A stretch of 64,000 bases of DNA from Lysobacterales bacterium. GTDB lineage: Bacteria; Pseudomonadota; Gammaproteobacteria; Xanthomonadales; Rhodanobacteraceae. Numbering within the stretch: the stretch's first letter is position 1; the number at the start of each line of letters is the position of its first letter. Shown one piece after another: positions 9,143-17,384 of the stretch. A program made the translations under genes and the position numbers. The notes below the pieces were generated by a model. The model was not told where the DNA came from and did not search any database. It saw nothing but the letters and a program-made list of their open reading frames with translations. The DNA lies in NCBI GenBank assembly GCA_016721015.1, contig JADKJL010000005.1:100196-164195 (forward strand), written 5' to 3'.

Positions 9143-9415
9143 ATGCAGATTGTCTATCGCGCCGCTTCAATCATCGATGCCAACCTGGTCAAGGTTGCGC
9201 TCGAGAGTGCCGGTATCCTGGCCTTCGTCAATGGCGCCTTCCTGACCGGAGCGGCCGGCGAATTACCGGTCAGTGGACTGGTCAGCGTGATGATCGCGGA
9301 CATCGATATCGAGCGGGCAAGGCCGATCGTCGAGGAGATCGATCAAGCCTTGCGTGCGGAAGTGGATCCGGCCGATGGCCGCTTTTTCGATCTGCCCGGT
9401 GCGGCGAGTGCCTGA
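9143..9415 (+). CDS. DUF2007-type putative signal-transducing protein
   Basis: 90 residues starting MQIVYRAASIIDANLVKVALESAGI, the characteristic opening of DUF2007 proteins. These are PII-like small ferredoxin-fold proteins of unknown role. The central PVSGLVSVMIADIDIERARPIVEEI is the conserved second half. The ATG at 9143 is chosen because the homologous pattern begins there; the longer upstream frame overlaps the divergent DUF3253 region. It lies 41 nt upstream of apt and may be co-transcribed with it. Confidence 0.8.
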   Translation: MQIVYRAASIIDANLVKVALESAGILAFVNGAFLTGAAGELPVSGLVSVMIADIDIERARPIVEEIDQALRAEVDPADGRFFDLPGAASA

Positions 9416-9456
9416 GCGTCGCTTGTGATCCGGTCGGTTCACATTCGGGGGAGTGC

Positions 9457-9975
9457 ATGAACCTCGCGCGATGGATTCGTGATGTGGCGGATTTTCCAAA
9501 GCCTGGTGTCGGCTTCAAGGACCTGACTCCGCTGATGGGTGATGGCGCCGCATTTGCCGAATCGATTCGGCAGTTGCTCCTGCCTTTTCGCGACCAGGAT
9601 ATTTCCTTCGTCTGTGGCATCGAGGCGCGTGGATTTGTTTTTGGTGCCGCCGCGGCGAGCGTGCTGGGTTGCGGGTTTGTGCCGCTGCGCAAGCCAGGCA
9701 AGTTGCCGGCGCAAGCGATCGGCATCGACTACGCGCTCGAGTACGGCAGCGATCGCCTGGAGATGCATGCCGACGCGATCGCTCCTGGCCAGCGTGTCCT
9801 GCTCGTCGATGACGTGCTTGCAACCGGCGGCACCCTGGCCGCCGCCGCGCAATTGCTTGTGCAAGCCGGCGCCGAGATCGTCGGCGCTGCGCTGGTTGTC
9901 GAAATCGCCGCGCTTGCGGGGCGTTCGCGCTGGCAACATTCCGCGCCATTGCATGCGGTCATTGTGTTCGATTGA
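9457..9975 (+). CDS. apt: Adenine phosphoribosyltransferase
   Basis: 172 residues, normal length for Apt, which makes AMP from adenine and PRPP in purine salvage. The N-terminal FPKPGVGFKDLTPLM, the GIEARGFVFGAA substrate loop (residues 54-65), the LRKPGKLP segment and the PRPP-binding VLLVDDVLATGGT (114-126) are all present. GGGGAG precedes the ATG at 9457 at good spacing. It is separated from metX by the MetJ-like/riboswitch region. Confidence 0.96.
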   Translation: MNLARWIRDVADFPKPGVGFKDLTPLMGDGAAFAESIRQLLLPFRDQDISFVCGIEARGFVFGAAAASVLGCGFVPLRKPGKLPAQAIGIDYALEYGSDRLEMHADAIAPGQRVLLVDDVLATGGTLAAAAQLLVQAGAEIVGAALVVEIAALAGRSRWQHSAPLHAVIVFD

Positions 9976-9987
9976 TCTCCGTCGATT

Positions 9988-10011
9988 AGACGTCTATACG
10001 TCTTGACGTCC
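9988..10011 (+). promoter_or_regulatory. Three tandem MetJ-like boxes
   Basis: Three consecutive octamers, AGACGTCT (9988-9995), ATACGTCT (9996-10003) and TGACGTCC (10004-10011), abut without spacing. The MetJ operator consensus AGACGTCT occurs as two to five tandem octamers. The first box is a perfect match; the others have one and two differences. The third box covers the putative -35 of metX. MetJ uses SAM as corepressor. No metJ gene is in this window. Confidence 0.75.
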
Positions 10012-10031
10012 ATGAATTGCGAGTGTAGAGT
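10003..10031 (+). promoter_or_regulatory. Putative sigma-70 promoter of metX
   Basis: TTGACG at 10003-10008 and TAGAGT at 10026-10031 are separated by 17 nt. A start about 7 nt downstream would place the transcript 5' end right at the first helix of the SAM riboswitch, and the -35 is embedded in the MetJ-like boxes. Confidence 0.65.
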
Positions 10032-10039
10032 CCACGTCG

Positions 10040-10138
10040 TTCATCGAGATCGGCGGAGGGACTGGCCCTTTGATGCCGAGGCAACCACAGCGCACGCTGA
10101 CGGTGCCAACTCCAGCGGGACATTCCCGGGAGATGAGC
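10040..10138 (+). promoter_or_regulatory. SAM-I (S-box) riboswitch upstream of metX
   Basis: The conserved S-box core is present in order: GGCGGAGGGACTGGCCC (10051-10067), GATGCCGAGGCAACC (10072-10086) and GGTGCCAACTCC (10102-10113). The closing helix P1 is formed by TCATC (10041-10045) with GATGA (10132-10136). A hairpin (TGCCG with CGGCA) lies between the aptamer and the metX start and ends beside the AGAGGG ribosome-binding site. No U-tract terminator follows, so control of translation initiation is more likely than attenuation (inference). Confidence 0.92.
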
Positions 10139-10193
10139 TGCGTTCCGTCATGCGGGGCGTTGCCGCTCCCTGTACGCAACGGCAGAGGGCGTC

Positions 10194-11183
10194 ATGGCGG
10201 CGATACAGATCAACGAACAGTTTTGTGAGGACAACTGTCCTGGCCCGCAGCGCGGTGTACTGCCGTTGCGGGATTTCAGTCTGGCCTGTGGCCTGAAGCT
10301 CGACAACGGCGCACTGGCCTGGCAATCCTGGGGCCCACAACACGCGCCGGCAGTCATCGTCCTCGGCGGTATTTCGGCGGGGCGCGATGTGGCTGGCTGG
10401 TGGTCGGCCCAGTGTGGATCCGGTCTGGCGCTTGATCCGCGCCATTTGCGCCTGATTTCGATCGACTGGATCGGCGGTTCCGATGCGTCGAGCGGACCGC
10501 GCAACGACGAGGAATTCGTGCCGGTCGACAGCCTCGACCAGGCCCATGCGATCCTGCTTCTGCTCAACCATCTCGGCATTGCCCAGGTTGATGCCGTGGT
10601 CGGTTCCTCCTACGGTGGCTGTGTCGGCCAGCACCTTGCCAGCCTGCTTGGCGGTCGGTTGAATCATCTCGTCGTGATCGGTGCCGCCCATCGGGCGAGT
10701 CCGTGGGCGCTGGCGCTGCGCACCCTGCAGCGTGCCGGCGTCGAGTCGGCGCGCACGCCGCAGGATCGACGCAGTGCGCTGGCCCGGGCGCGTCAACTGG
10801 CGGTGCTTGGCTATCGCACACCGACCGAGCTGGAATGCCGCTTCGGCGAATCCGATCCATCCAGCGGCGTGCTTCGCTGGTTGGCCGCGCACGGCGAACG
10901 CTTCGTATCGCGTTTCAGTGCGGCGAGCTTCCTCTGTCTTTCGCGTTCGCTCGATCATCACCAGTGCGATGCGGCGTCGATCCGCGCGGAAACCACGGTG
11001 GTCGCGATCAATGAAGACCTGCTGGTGCCCATTTCGCTGGCCCGGGACTTTGTCCGCCAGATCGGCAGCCACGCACGCCTGGCGGCGATTTCCTCGCCCT
11101 ATGGCCACGATGCCTTCATCAAGGAAGAAAGCGCCATTTCCTCGATTCTTCGATCCAGCCTTGCCACGGAGATCAGCGCATGA
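10194..11183 (+). CDS. metX: Homoserine O-acyltransferase, MetX-like alpha/beta hydrolase
   Basis: 329 residues. It is an alpha/beta-hydrolase acyltransferase with an oxyanion segment VLGGISAGRDV (56-66), nucleophile elbow VVGSSYGG (Ser139), an Asp in VAINEDLLVP and the catalytic His in PYGHDAF near residue 308. It activates homoserine for methionine synthesis. The Xanthomonas-type enzymes of this family use succinyl-CoA, so O-succinyltransferase activity is likely; sequence alone does not settle the acyl donor. The stop overlaps the metB start as ATGA. The upstream MetJ-like boxes and SAM-I riboswitch confirm its place in methionine synthesis. Confidence 0.9.
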   Translation: MAAIQINEQFCEDNCPGPQRGVLPLRDFSLACGLKLDNGALAWQSWGPQHAPAVIVLGGISAGRDVAGWWSAQCGSGLALDPRHLRLISIDWIGGSDASSGPRNDEEFVPVDSLDQAHAILLLLNHLGIAQVDAVVGSSYGGCVGQHLASLLGGRLNHLVVIGAAHRASPWALALRTLQRAGVESARTPQDRRSALARARQLAVLGYRTPTELECRFGESDPSSGVLRWLAAHGERFVSRFSAASFLCLSRSLDHHQCDAASIRAETTVVAINEDLLVPISLARDFVRQIGSHARLAAISSPYGHDAFIKEESAISSILRSSLATEISA

Positions 11184-12367
11184 GCACCTCGAACCCCGCT
11201 ACCAGGGCCGTCCGCGCCGGCGTCGATTGTGATCCGACCTTTGGTGCGGTCATGCCGCCACTGGTTCTGTCGACCAATTTCAGCTTCGCCGGTTTCGGCG
11301 AAAAACGTAAGTACGACTATTCGCGCTCGGGCAACCCGACCCGCGACACGCTGGCTGGCGCCTTGGCTGACCTCGAAGGTGGCACTGGCGGCGTGATCAC
11401 GGCGACTGGCATGGCGGCGGTCACCCTGGTTGCCGCCCTGCTCGAACCCGGTGACCTGCTGGTCGCGCCGCACGATTGTTATGGCGGAACCTGGCGCCTG
11501 TTCAATGCGCAGGCAAGTCGTGGCCTTTACCGCGTGGCCTTCGTCGATTTTCACGATCCGCTGGCACTGGCTGCCGCGCTCGCGGAAAAGCCGAAGCTGG
11601 TCTGGATCGAGACCCCATCCAACCCTTTGCTGCGCATCATCGATATCCGGCATGTGGTCGAATCGGCGCATGCCGTGGGCGCCTTGACCGTGGTCGACAA
11701 CACGTTCCTGTCGCCGATCCTGCAGCGGCCATTCGAGTTCAATGCCGATATTGTTGTGCACTCGACAACAAAATATATCAATGGGCATTCCGATGTGGTC
11801 GGCGGTGCGGTCTTGTGGCGCGACCCCGTGCTTGGCGAGAAGCTGGCGTGGTGGTGCAACTGCCTCGGAATTTCGGGTGCGCCATTCGACAGCTACCTGA
11901 CCCTGCGCGGCCTGCGTACGTTGAAGGCGCGTTTCAGCGTGCATGAGGCGAATGCGCGGTCTCTGGCCGAGCTGCTCGATCGGCATCCCGCCGTGCGCGT
12001 GGTCCACTATCCGGGACTGGCGACCCATCCGGGACATGCCCTGGCCAAACGTCAGCAATCGGGTTTCGGTGCGATGCTGAGTTTCGAGCTGGTCGGTGGT
12101 GAGGCGTCGGCACGCATCTTCGTCGAAGGGCTCGAATATTTCACGCTTGCCGAATCGCTCGGTGGCGTCGAGAGCCTGGTTTGCCATCCGGCCGGCATGA
12201 CCCATGCCGCGATGGCGCCCGAAGCACGTCGCCGCGCCGGTATTGCCGATGGCTTGTTGCGCATATCGGTCGGCATCGAGGATGAGGCGGATCTGCACAG
12301 TGACATCGAAGCCGCGCTCGATCGCGTCTCCGCCTCGCTACCCGCAAGGGCGACTTCGGCGGCTTGA
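11180..12367 (+). CDS. metB: Cystathionine gamma-synthase
   Basis: 395 residues of a PLP-dependent Cys/Met-metabolism enzyme. The PLP lysine is Lys198 in HSTTKYINGHSDVVGG. YSRSGNPTRDTL (about 47-58), the TGMAA phosphate site and ETPSNPLLRIIDI are also typical. It joins the acylated homoserine from MetX with cysteine to give cystathionine. The start (ATGA overlap with metX) places it under the same SAM-responsive control. Related gamma-lyase activity cannot be excluded from sequence, but operon context favours synthase. Confidence 0.92.
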   Translation: MSTSNPATRAVRAGVDCDPTFGAVMPPLVLSTNFSFAGFGEKRKYDYSRSGNPTRDTLAGALADLEGGTGGVITATGMAAVTLVAALLEPGDLLVAPHDCYGGTWRLFNAQASRGLYRVAFVDFHDPLALAAALAEKPKLVWIETPSNPLLRIIDIRHVVESAHAVGALTVVDNTFLSPILQRPFEFNADIVVHSTTKYINGHSDVVGGAVLWRDPVLGEKLAWWCNCLGISGAPFDSYLTLRGLRTLKARFSVHEANARSLAELLDRHPAVRVVHYPGLATHPGHALAKRQQSGFGAMLSFELVGGEASARIFVEGLEYFTLAESLGGVESLVCHPAGMTHAAMAPEARRRAGIADGLLRISVGIEDEADLHSDIEAALDRVSASLPARATSAA

Positions 12368-12381
12368 TTGCCCGGCGAAAT

Positions 12382-12963
12382 TCAGTCGAAATCGGCAAGC
12401 AGAGCGGTGCGGGTTTCGCCGCTGACTTCGGTTTGGTCGGGACAATGCGGGTGCGTGCTGGCGAAGGTCAGCGCAGCGCCGGCACGCAGGGCGGCAATCA
12501 TTTCTTTGGTGAATTCGAAGCGCAGGAAATGCACGGCCGAGGTTTTGGTCTCGTTGCTACGATCCATGTCCTCGTCGGCGATCGCCTTGATCGGCGGATG
12601 GCCAGCGACGGTTGCGGTGAGTTGATCCTCGATGCGCAAGAGCTTCTCCAGTTCGATCTTGCGCCGTTCGACATCATCGAACTCGATCAGCATGGTCGCC
12701 TTGAGATTGCTGCCATCGGGGATCAGCGGGTTGTAGGCATCGAGTTCCTCGTTGATCGGTGCCGTCTCGAAGATCCGTTCGATGCGCAGCATTTCCTGGA
12801 TCTGGTACTGCACGGTCAGCCGATCCTCGAACAGCAGGCTGATGTGTGCGCCGAGCGCGACCTTGCGATTGCGCTTGTGGGCGATCACACGCGCCCTGAA
12901 CTCGGTTCGCGCGGCGGCATAGTCTTCAAGCCGGAACAGATCGGCTCGGGCCAGTATTTGCAT
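12382..12963 (-). CDS. DUF3501 family protein
   Basis: 193 residues with the family pattern LARADLFRLEDYAAARTEFRARVIAHKRNRKVALG, HISLLFEDRLTVQYQIQEMLRIERIF and YNPLIPDGSNLKATMLIEF. Function is unknown. It begins 2 nt after the stop of the Fe-S protein gene. The conserved trio of rubrerythrin, this type of Fe-S protein and DUF3501 suggests a joint role in a peroxide or oxygen detoxifying electron chain (inference from context). Confidence 0.88.
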   Translation of the reverse strand: MQILARADLFRLEDYAAARTEFRARVIAHKRNRKVALGAHISLLFEDRLTVQYQIQEMLRIERIFETAPINEELDAYNPLIPDGSNLKATMLIEFDDVERRKIELEKLLRIEDQLTATVAGHPPIKAIADEDMDRSNETKTSAVHFLRFEFTKEMIAALRAGAALTFASTHPHCPDQTEVSGETRTALLADFD

Positions 12964-12965
12964 GA

Positions 12966-14312
12966 TCAGATTCCGTAGGCGTGGCGCAGCAGTGAAAGCG
13001 GGCTTTCGGCGTGGGGGTTGTCGCCGATGCCGTGGGCAATATGCGAGGCGGCCATCGGGCAGTCACTGGCGAAGTGCGCGGCCTCGGCCTGCCTGACCCG
13101 GGCTTCGACCGGTTTGGCGATCTTGCGCGAGATCGCATAGGTCGCCTTCTTCACGCCGTAGGTGCCGTCATGGCCCGAGCAGCGTTCGATCATCTCGATC
13201 TCGGTGCCGTTGACCAGTTTGAGCACGTCGCGGGTCTTCGGGCCGATGTTCTGCACGCGCTGATGGCAGGGCGCGTGATAGGCAATCTTGCCGAGCGGAT
13301 TGGGGAAGTCGAGCTTGAGCAGGCCGGCCTGATGGCGTTGCCACAGATACTCGAACGGATCGAACAGGTGGCGCTTGACCAGTTGCACGTCAGCGTCATC
13401 GGGAAACATCAAGGGCAGTTCCTGGCGGAACATCAGTACGCAGGATGGAATCGCCGCGGTGATGTCCCAGCCGTCGCGCACGGCGGCGGCAAGCACCGGT
13501 ATATTCTTTTCCTTGTACCTGGCCACGGTTTCAAGATCACCGAGTTCGAGTTTGGGCATGCCGCAGCAGACTTCGCGCTCGACGAGTTTCACGGCGACAC
13601 CGTTGTGGCGCAGGATCGCGGCAAGATCCTCGACCGCTTGCGGATAGGAGTAGTTGCAGTAGCAGGTTGCAAACAGGGCAACCTTTCCGCGCGTGCGTCC
13701 GGCCGCGGTGATCTCGTGCACGCTGCCATCGAATTCGCGCATGCGCCGGCGCGCGGTGTCGGCGTGGTATTCGGGTACCCGTGCATCGCGATCGACACCG
13801 AGGGTCTTTTCCAGCAAGGCGCGGATCGGCTTGGTCCGGTTGCTCGCGTTGACCGCGTTGACCACCAGCGGAATCGAGGCGATCTTGCCAACCATGGTCG
13901 TACTCGACAACAGCTTTGCCGCCGTGCCGGTTTCGCCATTGCGGTGCTTGATCGCCTTGGCGCGCAGCATCAGGTGCGGAAAATCGACATTCCACTCGTG
14001 CGGTGGAACATACGGGCATTTGGTCTGGTAACAAAGATCACAGAGGTAGCACTGGTCGACGACTTTGGCGTAGTCCGATTTGGACACGCCATCGACTTCC
14101 ATGGTCGGCGACTCATCGACCAGATCGAACAGGGTCGGGAAAGCGTGGCAGAGGCTGACGCAGCGACGACAGCCATGGCAAATGTCGAAAACGCGTTCGA
14201 GCTCCTTGTCCAGGGCCGCCTGGTTGTAGAACTCGGGGTTCTTCCAATCCAGCGGATGGCGCGTCGGTGCGTCGAGACTACCTTCGCGCGGGCCTGCGGA
14301 TTCGTTGGCCAT
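12966..14312 (-). CDS. Heterodisulfide-reductase/GlpC-like Fe-S oxidoreductase
   Basis: 448 residues from ATG at 14312, preceded by AAGGAA. Two ferredoxin-type 4Fe-4S motifs are seen: C45, C48, C51, C55 (CHGCRRCVSLC) and C88, C91, C94, C99 (CYLCDLCYQTKC). Two CCG-type regions follow: a first with ATCYCNY and CCGMPKLELGD, a second with PCHQ and CSGHDGTYG. This is the GlpC/HdrD/GlcF architecture used to pass electrons between a reductase and the quinone pool or a partner. It lies between rubrerythrin and DUF3501, so it may deliver electrons to the rubrerythrin (inference). Confidence 0.88.
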   Translation of the reverse strand: MANESAGPREGSLDAPTRHPLDWKNPEFYNQAALDKELERVFDICHGCRRCVSLCHAFPTLFDLVDESPTMEVDGVSKSDYAKVVDQCYLCDLCYQTKCPYVPPHEWNVDFPHLMLRAKAIKHRNGETGTAAKLLSSTTMVGKIASIPLVVNAVNASNRTKPIRALLEKTLGVDRDARVPEYHADTARRRMREFDGSVHEITAAGRTRGKVALFATCYCNYSYPQAVEDLAAILRHNGVAVKLVEREVCCGMPKLELGDLETVARYKEKNIPVLAAAVRDGWDITAAIPSCVLMFRQELPLMFPDDADVQLVKRHLFDPFEYLWQRHQAGLLKLDFPNPLGKIAYHAPCHQRVQNIGPKTRDVLKLVNGTEIEMIERCSGHDGTYGVKKATYAISRKIAKPVEARVRQAEAAHFASDCPMAASHIAHGIGDNPHAESPLSLLRHAYGI

Positions 14313-14425
14313 GGAATTCCTTGCCGTCACGTTGTTGGTGCTGCGCGGGGCACATCCGACCCGCCGCCGCACCTTTGCAACGGCGCAAATCGCAACCCGG
14401 AGAGCCGGGCTGCGATGGATTCGGA

Positions 14426-14848
14426 TCAGGCGTTGACTTCACCCAGCGCGCGGGTGAAACGGTTGGCATGTGAGCGCTCGGCCTTGGCCAGGGTTTCGAA
14501 CCAGTCGGCGACTTCCTCGAAACCTTCCTCGCGCGCGGCTTTCGCCATGCCCGGATACATGTCCGTGTATTCGTGGGTTTCGCCGGCAATCGCGGACTTC
14601 AGGTTGCTGACCGTGTCGCCGAAAGGCAGGCCGGTGGCTGGATCACCGACCTTCTCCAGATATTCGAGATGGCCGTGGGCGTGACCGGTTTCACCCTCGG
14701 CAGTCGAGCGGAACACCGCAGCGACATCATTGTGGCCTTCGACATCGGCCTTTTGTGCGAAATACAGATAGCGACGATTGGCCTGCGATTCGCCGGCGAA
14801 CGCGGCTTTCAGGTTTGTTTCGGTGCGGGAGCCTTTCAAGTCAGTCAT
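14426..14848 (-). CDS. Rubrerythrin without a rubredoxin domain
   Basis: 140 residues, a four-helix ferritin-like diiron protein. Ligand residues are visible: E20, the ExxH pair E53/H56, E90 and the ExxH pair E124/H127. Classical rubrerythrin has an extra C-terminal rubredoxin Fe(SCys)4 domain, which is absent here, so electrons must come from another protein. The adjacent Fe-S protein is a candidate. The family reduces hydrogen peroxide. It is separated from the Fe-S gene by about 113 nt on the same strand. Confidence 0.9.
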   Translation of the reverse strand: MTDLKGSRTETNLKAAFAGESQANRRYLYFAQKADVEGHNDVAAVFRSTAEGETGHAHGHLEYLEKVGDPATGLPFGDTVSNLKSAIAGETHEYTDMYPGMAKAAREEGFEEVADWFETLAKAERSHANRFTRALGEVNA

Positions 14849-14994
14849 GGTGGTTCACCTCTTGGCGTGCGGCTGGAGATGGATATCGGCCGCGATGGCG
14901 GTTCGATTCGAGAACCCTAGCACCTCGACCTCGCAGCGGGAAATTGATTGCTTCGATCCCGTCGATAGTTGGGATCGATTGTCCGCCTGGCCGT

Positions 14995-15411
14995 TTATCG
15001 ATGGAACTGGCCGCTGGCCTCGGGTTGAAACGAGATGCCGGTCACGCGCAGACGCAGGCTGCGTCCACCCGGAACCTTCCAGTCGATCGATTGACCGACG
15101 CGCAAGCCGAGCATGGCGCTGCCGACCGGAGCCAGCACCGAAATCTTGTTGGCGGCAGTGTCGGCGTCACGCGGATAGACGAGGCTGATCTCGCGTGATT
15201 CGCCGCTGGTTTCATCGACGAAGGTCGCCACCGAGTTCATCGTGATCACATCGCCCGGCATTTCGCCGGGGTCGAGCACGTTGGCCCTGGCCAATTCGGC
15301 GCGCAGCGAGGCGGTGCCCGGTGCGTCACGCTGCTGCTGCAACTCGAGGAGTTCCTCGATGCGCTCAAGGTCGAGACTCGAAATCACGATGGCGGGGGCG
15401 TTGTTGTTCAC
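14995..15411 (-). CDS. rnk: Nucleoside diphosphate kinase regulator Rnk
   Basis: 138 residues. An N-terminal coiled region (DLERIEELLELQQQRD) precedes a GreA/GreB-type C-terminal domain (MPGDVITMNSVATFVDE, SLVYPRDAD, ISVLAPVGSAMLGLRVGQSIDWKVPGG). Rnk binds RNA polymerase near the secondary channel but its short coiled coil lacks transcript-cleavage activity. Single gene; no operon partner is evident. Confidence 0.9.
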   Translation of the reverse strand: MNNNAPAIVISSLDLERIEELLELQQQRDAPGTASLRAELARANVLDPGEMPGDVITMNSVATFVDETSGESREISLVYPRDADTAANKISVLAPVGSAMLGLRVGQSIDWKVPGGRSLRLRVTGISFQPEASGQFHR

Positions 15412-15520
15412 GTTGGTTCCTGGAATGGTTGAGCGATTGTCGAAAAATGGAAGTTCAACGCTAGCTGATCAAGTGGGCATACTCAATCCTTGATCCGCCA
15501 GTGTCAGTCGGCATCAGAGC

Positions 15521-16432
15521 CTATTCAGTGTGCGGGTCGAGCAGGCCCTGGGGTAATTGCCGGCACAGTTCGGCAAAGTCGCCGAGGAATCCGTGCATGG
15601 CTGAACTCTTGCGCCAGAGCATGGCGATATGCCGGCTCGGCGGCCGTCCGCGAAATTCGATCAGGCGCACATGCCCAACCTGGGCCACCGGCGGCTTGAC
15701 CGCCAGGATTGGCAGCAAGGTGATGCCAACATTGGCGGCGACCATCTGGCGAAGGGTTTCGAGGCTGGTCGCGCGGAAACCGCTTTTCTCGCTGGCACCC
15801 GCGAGCTGGCAGACCTCAAGCGCCTGATCGCGCAGGCAATGTCCATCTTCAAGCAGGAGCAGGTTCTGGTCGGCCAGGTCATCGAGCTTGATCGACTTGT
15901 GCCGGGCCAGCGGATTGCCTTCGGGCACGGCCAGCACGAACGGTTCGTCGAACAGTTTCTCGACATGCAGTTGCTGGTCGTGCACGGGCAGGGCGAGGAT
16001 GCCGGCGTCGAGTCGGCCTTCGCGCAGCTGGCGCAGGATGACCTCGGTTTTCTCCTCGACCAGGAGCAGCTCGAGGCGTGGAAAGCGTTCTCGGATCTTC
16101 GGCACGATGTGCGGCAGCAGATACGGGCCGAGAGTCGGAAAGATGCCGAGCCTCAGCGTGCCCGATTCCGGATCGAGCGTGCGCCTGGCGATTACGCGGA
16201 TCTGTTCGACTTCATTGAGTACGTCGCGTGCGCGCTGGACGATCTCGCGTCCGACCTCGGTCAACAGTACCTTGCGCGGGGTGCGCTCAACCAGGGCGAC
16301 GCCGAGTTCATCCTCCAGCTTCATGATCTGGGTCGACAAGGTCGGCTGGCTGACGAAGGCGGCCTCGGCGGCGCGTCCAAAATGCTTGTGCTCGGCGAGG
16401 GCGACCAGATATTGGAGATCCCGCAGATTCAT
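15521..16432 (-). CDS. oxyR: Hydrogen-peroxide sensor OxyR (LysR family)
   Basis: 303 residues from ATG at 16432 (a TTG one codon upstream is not needed). The N-terminal winged helix (MNLRDLQYLVALAEHKHFGRAAEAAFVSQPTLSTQI) is of LysR type. The redox cysteines Cys199 and Cys208 (GHCLRDQALEVC) are present at exactly the positions known in E. coli, so this is OxyR rather than a generic LysR protein. On oxidation they form a disulfide and activate peroxide-defence genes. It is divergent from ahpC with a 141-bp shared region. Confidence 0.95.
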   Translation of the reverse strand: MNLRDLQYLVALAEHKHFGRAAEAAFVSQPTLSTQIMKLEDELGVALVERTPRKVLLTEVGREIVQRARDVLNEVEQIRVIARRTLDPESGTLRLGIFPTLGPYLLPHIVPKIRERFPRLELLLVEEKTEVILRQLREGRLDAGILALPVHDQQLHVEKLFDEPFVLAVPEGNPLARHKSIKLDDLADQNLLLLEDGHCLRDQALEVCQLAGASEKSGFRATSLETLRQMVAANVGITLLPILAVKPPVAQVGHVRLIEFRGRPPSRHIAMLWRKSSAMHGFLGDFAELCRQLPQGLLDPHTE

Positions 16433-16439
16433 CAAGCGA

Positions 16440-16513
16440 CTCTTATCATTGGCTTAACCTATCGAACGAATGGTAACAATCAATTGGATTGATTGAAAGC
16501 CAGCCGCTAGCAT
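16440..16513 (+). promoter_or_regulatory. oxyR-ahpC intergenic control region
   Basis: The AT-rich stretch 16441-16500 stands out from its GC-rich surroundings and holds imperfect OxyR-like tetramers (for example CTAT at 16459). A candidate ahpC promoter is TTGGAT (16484-16489), 18 nt, TAGCAT (16508-16513). OxyR binding just upstream of the -35 would fit class I activation. The OxyR site itself is not a clear consensus match. Confidence 0.45.
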
Positions 16514-16573
16514 GCTCGTCCTGGATTGGCCAAGGCCAGTCGCTTACTTCCCCAACCCCGCAAGGAGATTCCC

Positions 16574-17116
16574 ATGTTGACCGTCGGAGACAAGTTCCCG
16601 GAATTCAATCTCAAGGCCACCGTTTCGACCGAAAGCGTCGAAAAGGCCTTTGCCAACATCAACAACAACACCTACGCCGGCAAATGGCTGCTGGTGTTCT
16701 TCTATCCGAAGGATTTCACCTTCGTCTGCCCGACCGAGATCAAGGGTTTTGGTGACCTGAACAGCCAGTTTGCCGATCGCGATACCCAGGTGCTGGCCGC
16801 CAGCACCGACAGCGAGTTCGTACATCTGGCCTGGCGCAAGGATCACAAGGATCTGAACGATCTGCCGTTCCCGATGCTGGCCGACACGGCCAAGCGTCTG
16901 ACCACGGCACTCGGCATCCTTGACGAGGAAGAGGGCGTGGCCAAGCGCGCAACCTTCCTGGTCGATCCGGATGGCGTGATCCAGTTTGCCTACGTCACCG
17001 CCGGCAGCGTTGGCCGCAATCCGCAGGAAGTGCTGCGTGTTCTCGATGCCCTGCAGACCGACGAGCTCTGCCCGTGCAACTGGAACAAGGGCGACGACGT
17101 GCTCAAGGTCGCCTGA
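16574..17116 (+). CDS. ahpC: Alkyl hydroperoxide reductase AhpC, AhpD-dependent type
   Basis: 180 residues with AAGGAG before ATG at 16574. Peroxidatic Cys52 is in DFTFVCPTE. The C-terminal ELCPCNW carries Cys166 and Cys168; this double-cysteine ending belongs to AhpC proteins reduced by AhpD, as in Mycobacterium, rather than by AhpF. The enzyme reduces hydrogen peroxide, organic peroxides and peroxynitrite. The next gene is ahpD, and oxyR is divergent upstream, so this is a self-contained peroxide-response unit. Confidence 0.95.
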   Translation: MLTVGDKFPEFNLKATVSTESVEKAFANINNNTYAGKWLLVFFYPKDFTFVCPTEIKGFGDLNSQFADRDTQVLAASTDSEFVHLAWRKDHKDLNDLPFPMLADTAKRLTTALGILDEEEGVAKRATFLVDPDGVIQFAYVTAGSVGRNPQEVLRVLDALQTDELCPCNWNKGDDVLKVA

Positions 17117-17277
17117 GTCAAGACGGAGAGCGTGTTCGCGGCAGAATGTCGCGACCCTTGAGTCATGGGGAAGCATCCCCAGATCAGGTGGACGTTCTCC
17201 AGGGTGATGCAGCGCGAGCATCGCATCACCCGACGGTCAGGACGGCGTCGTACCTCCCCTCCCCACGACGTCGTCCC

Positions 17278-17309
17278 GGGTGGCGGATTCCTCCCCGAAT
17301 CCGCCACCC
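17278..17309 (+). terminator. Strong hairpin between ahpC and ahpD
   Basis: A perfect 13-bp stem (17278-17290 with 17297-17309) closes a CTCCCC loop, followed by CCTTTATC rather than a clean U-tract. It may partly attenuate read-through or stabilise the ahpC mRNA, giving more AhpC than AhpD (inference). The remaining bases of the 268-nt gap show nothing else recognisable. Confidence 0.6.
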
Positions 17310-17384
17310 CCTTTATCCCGCCCACGATTATTGATCCGGCATTGCCCGGCCGATCCCGGCTGCCGATCCACACAGGAGTAACGC

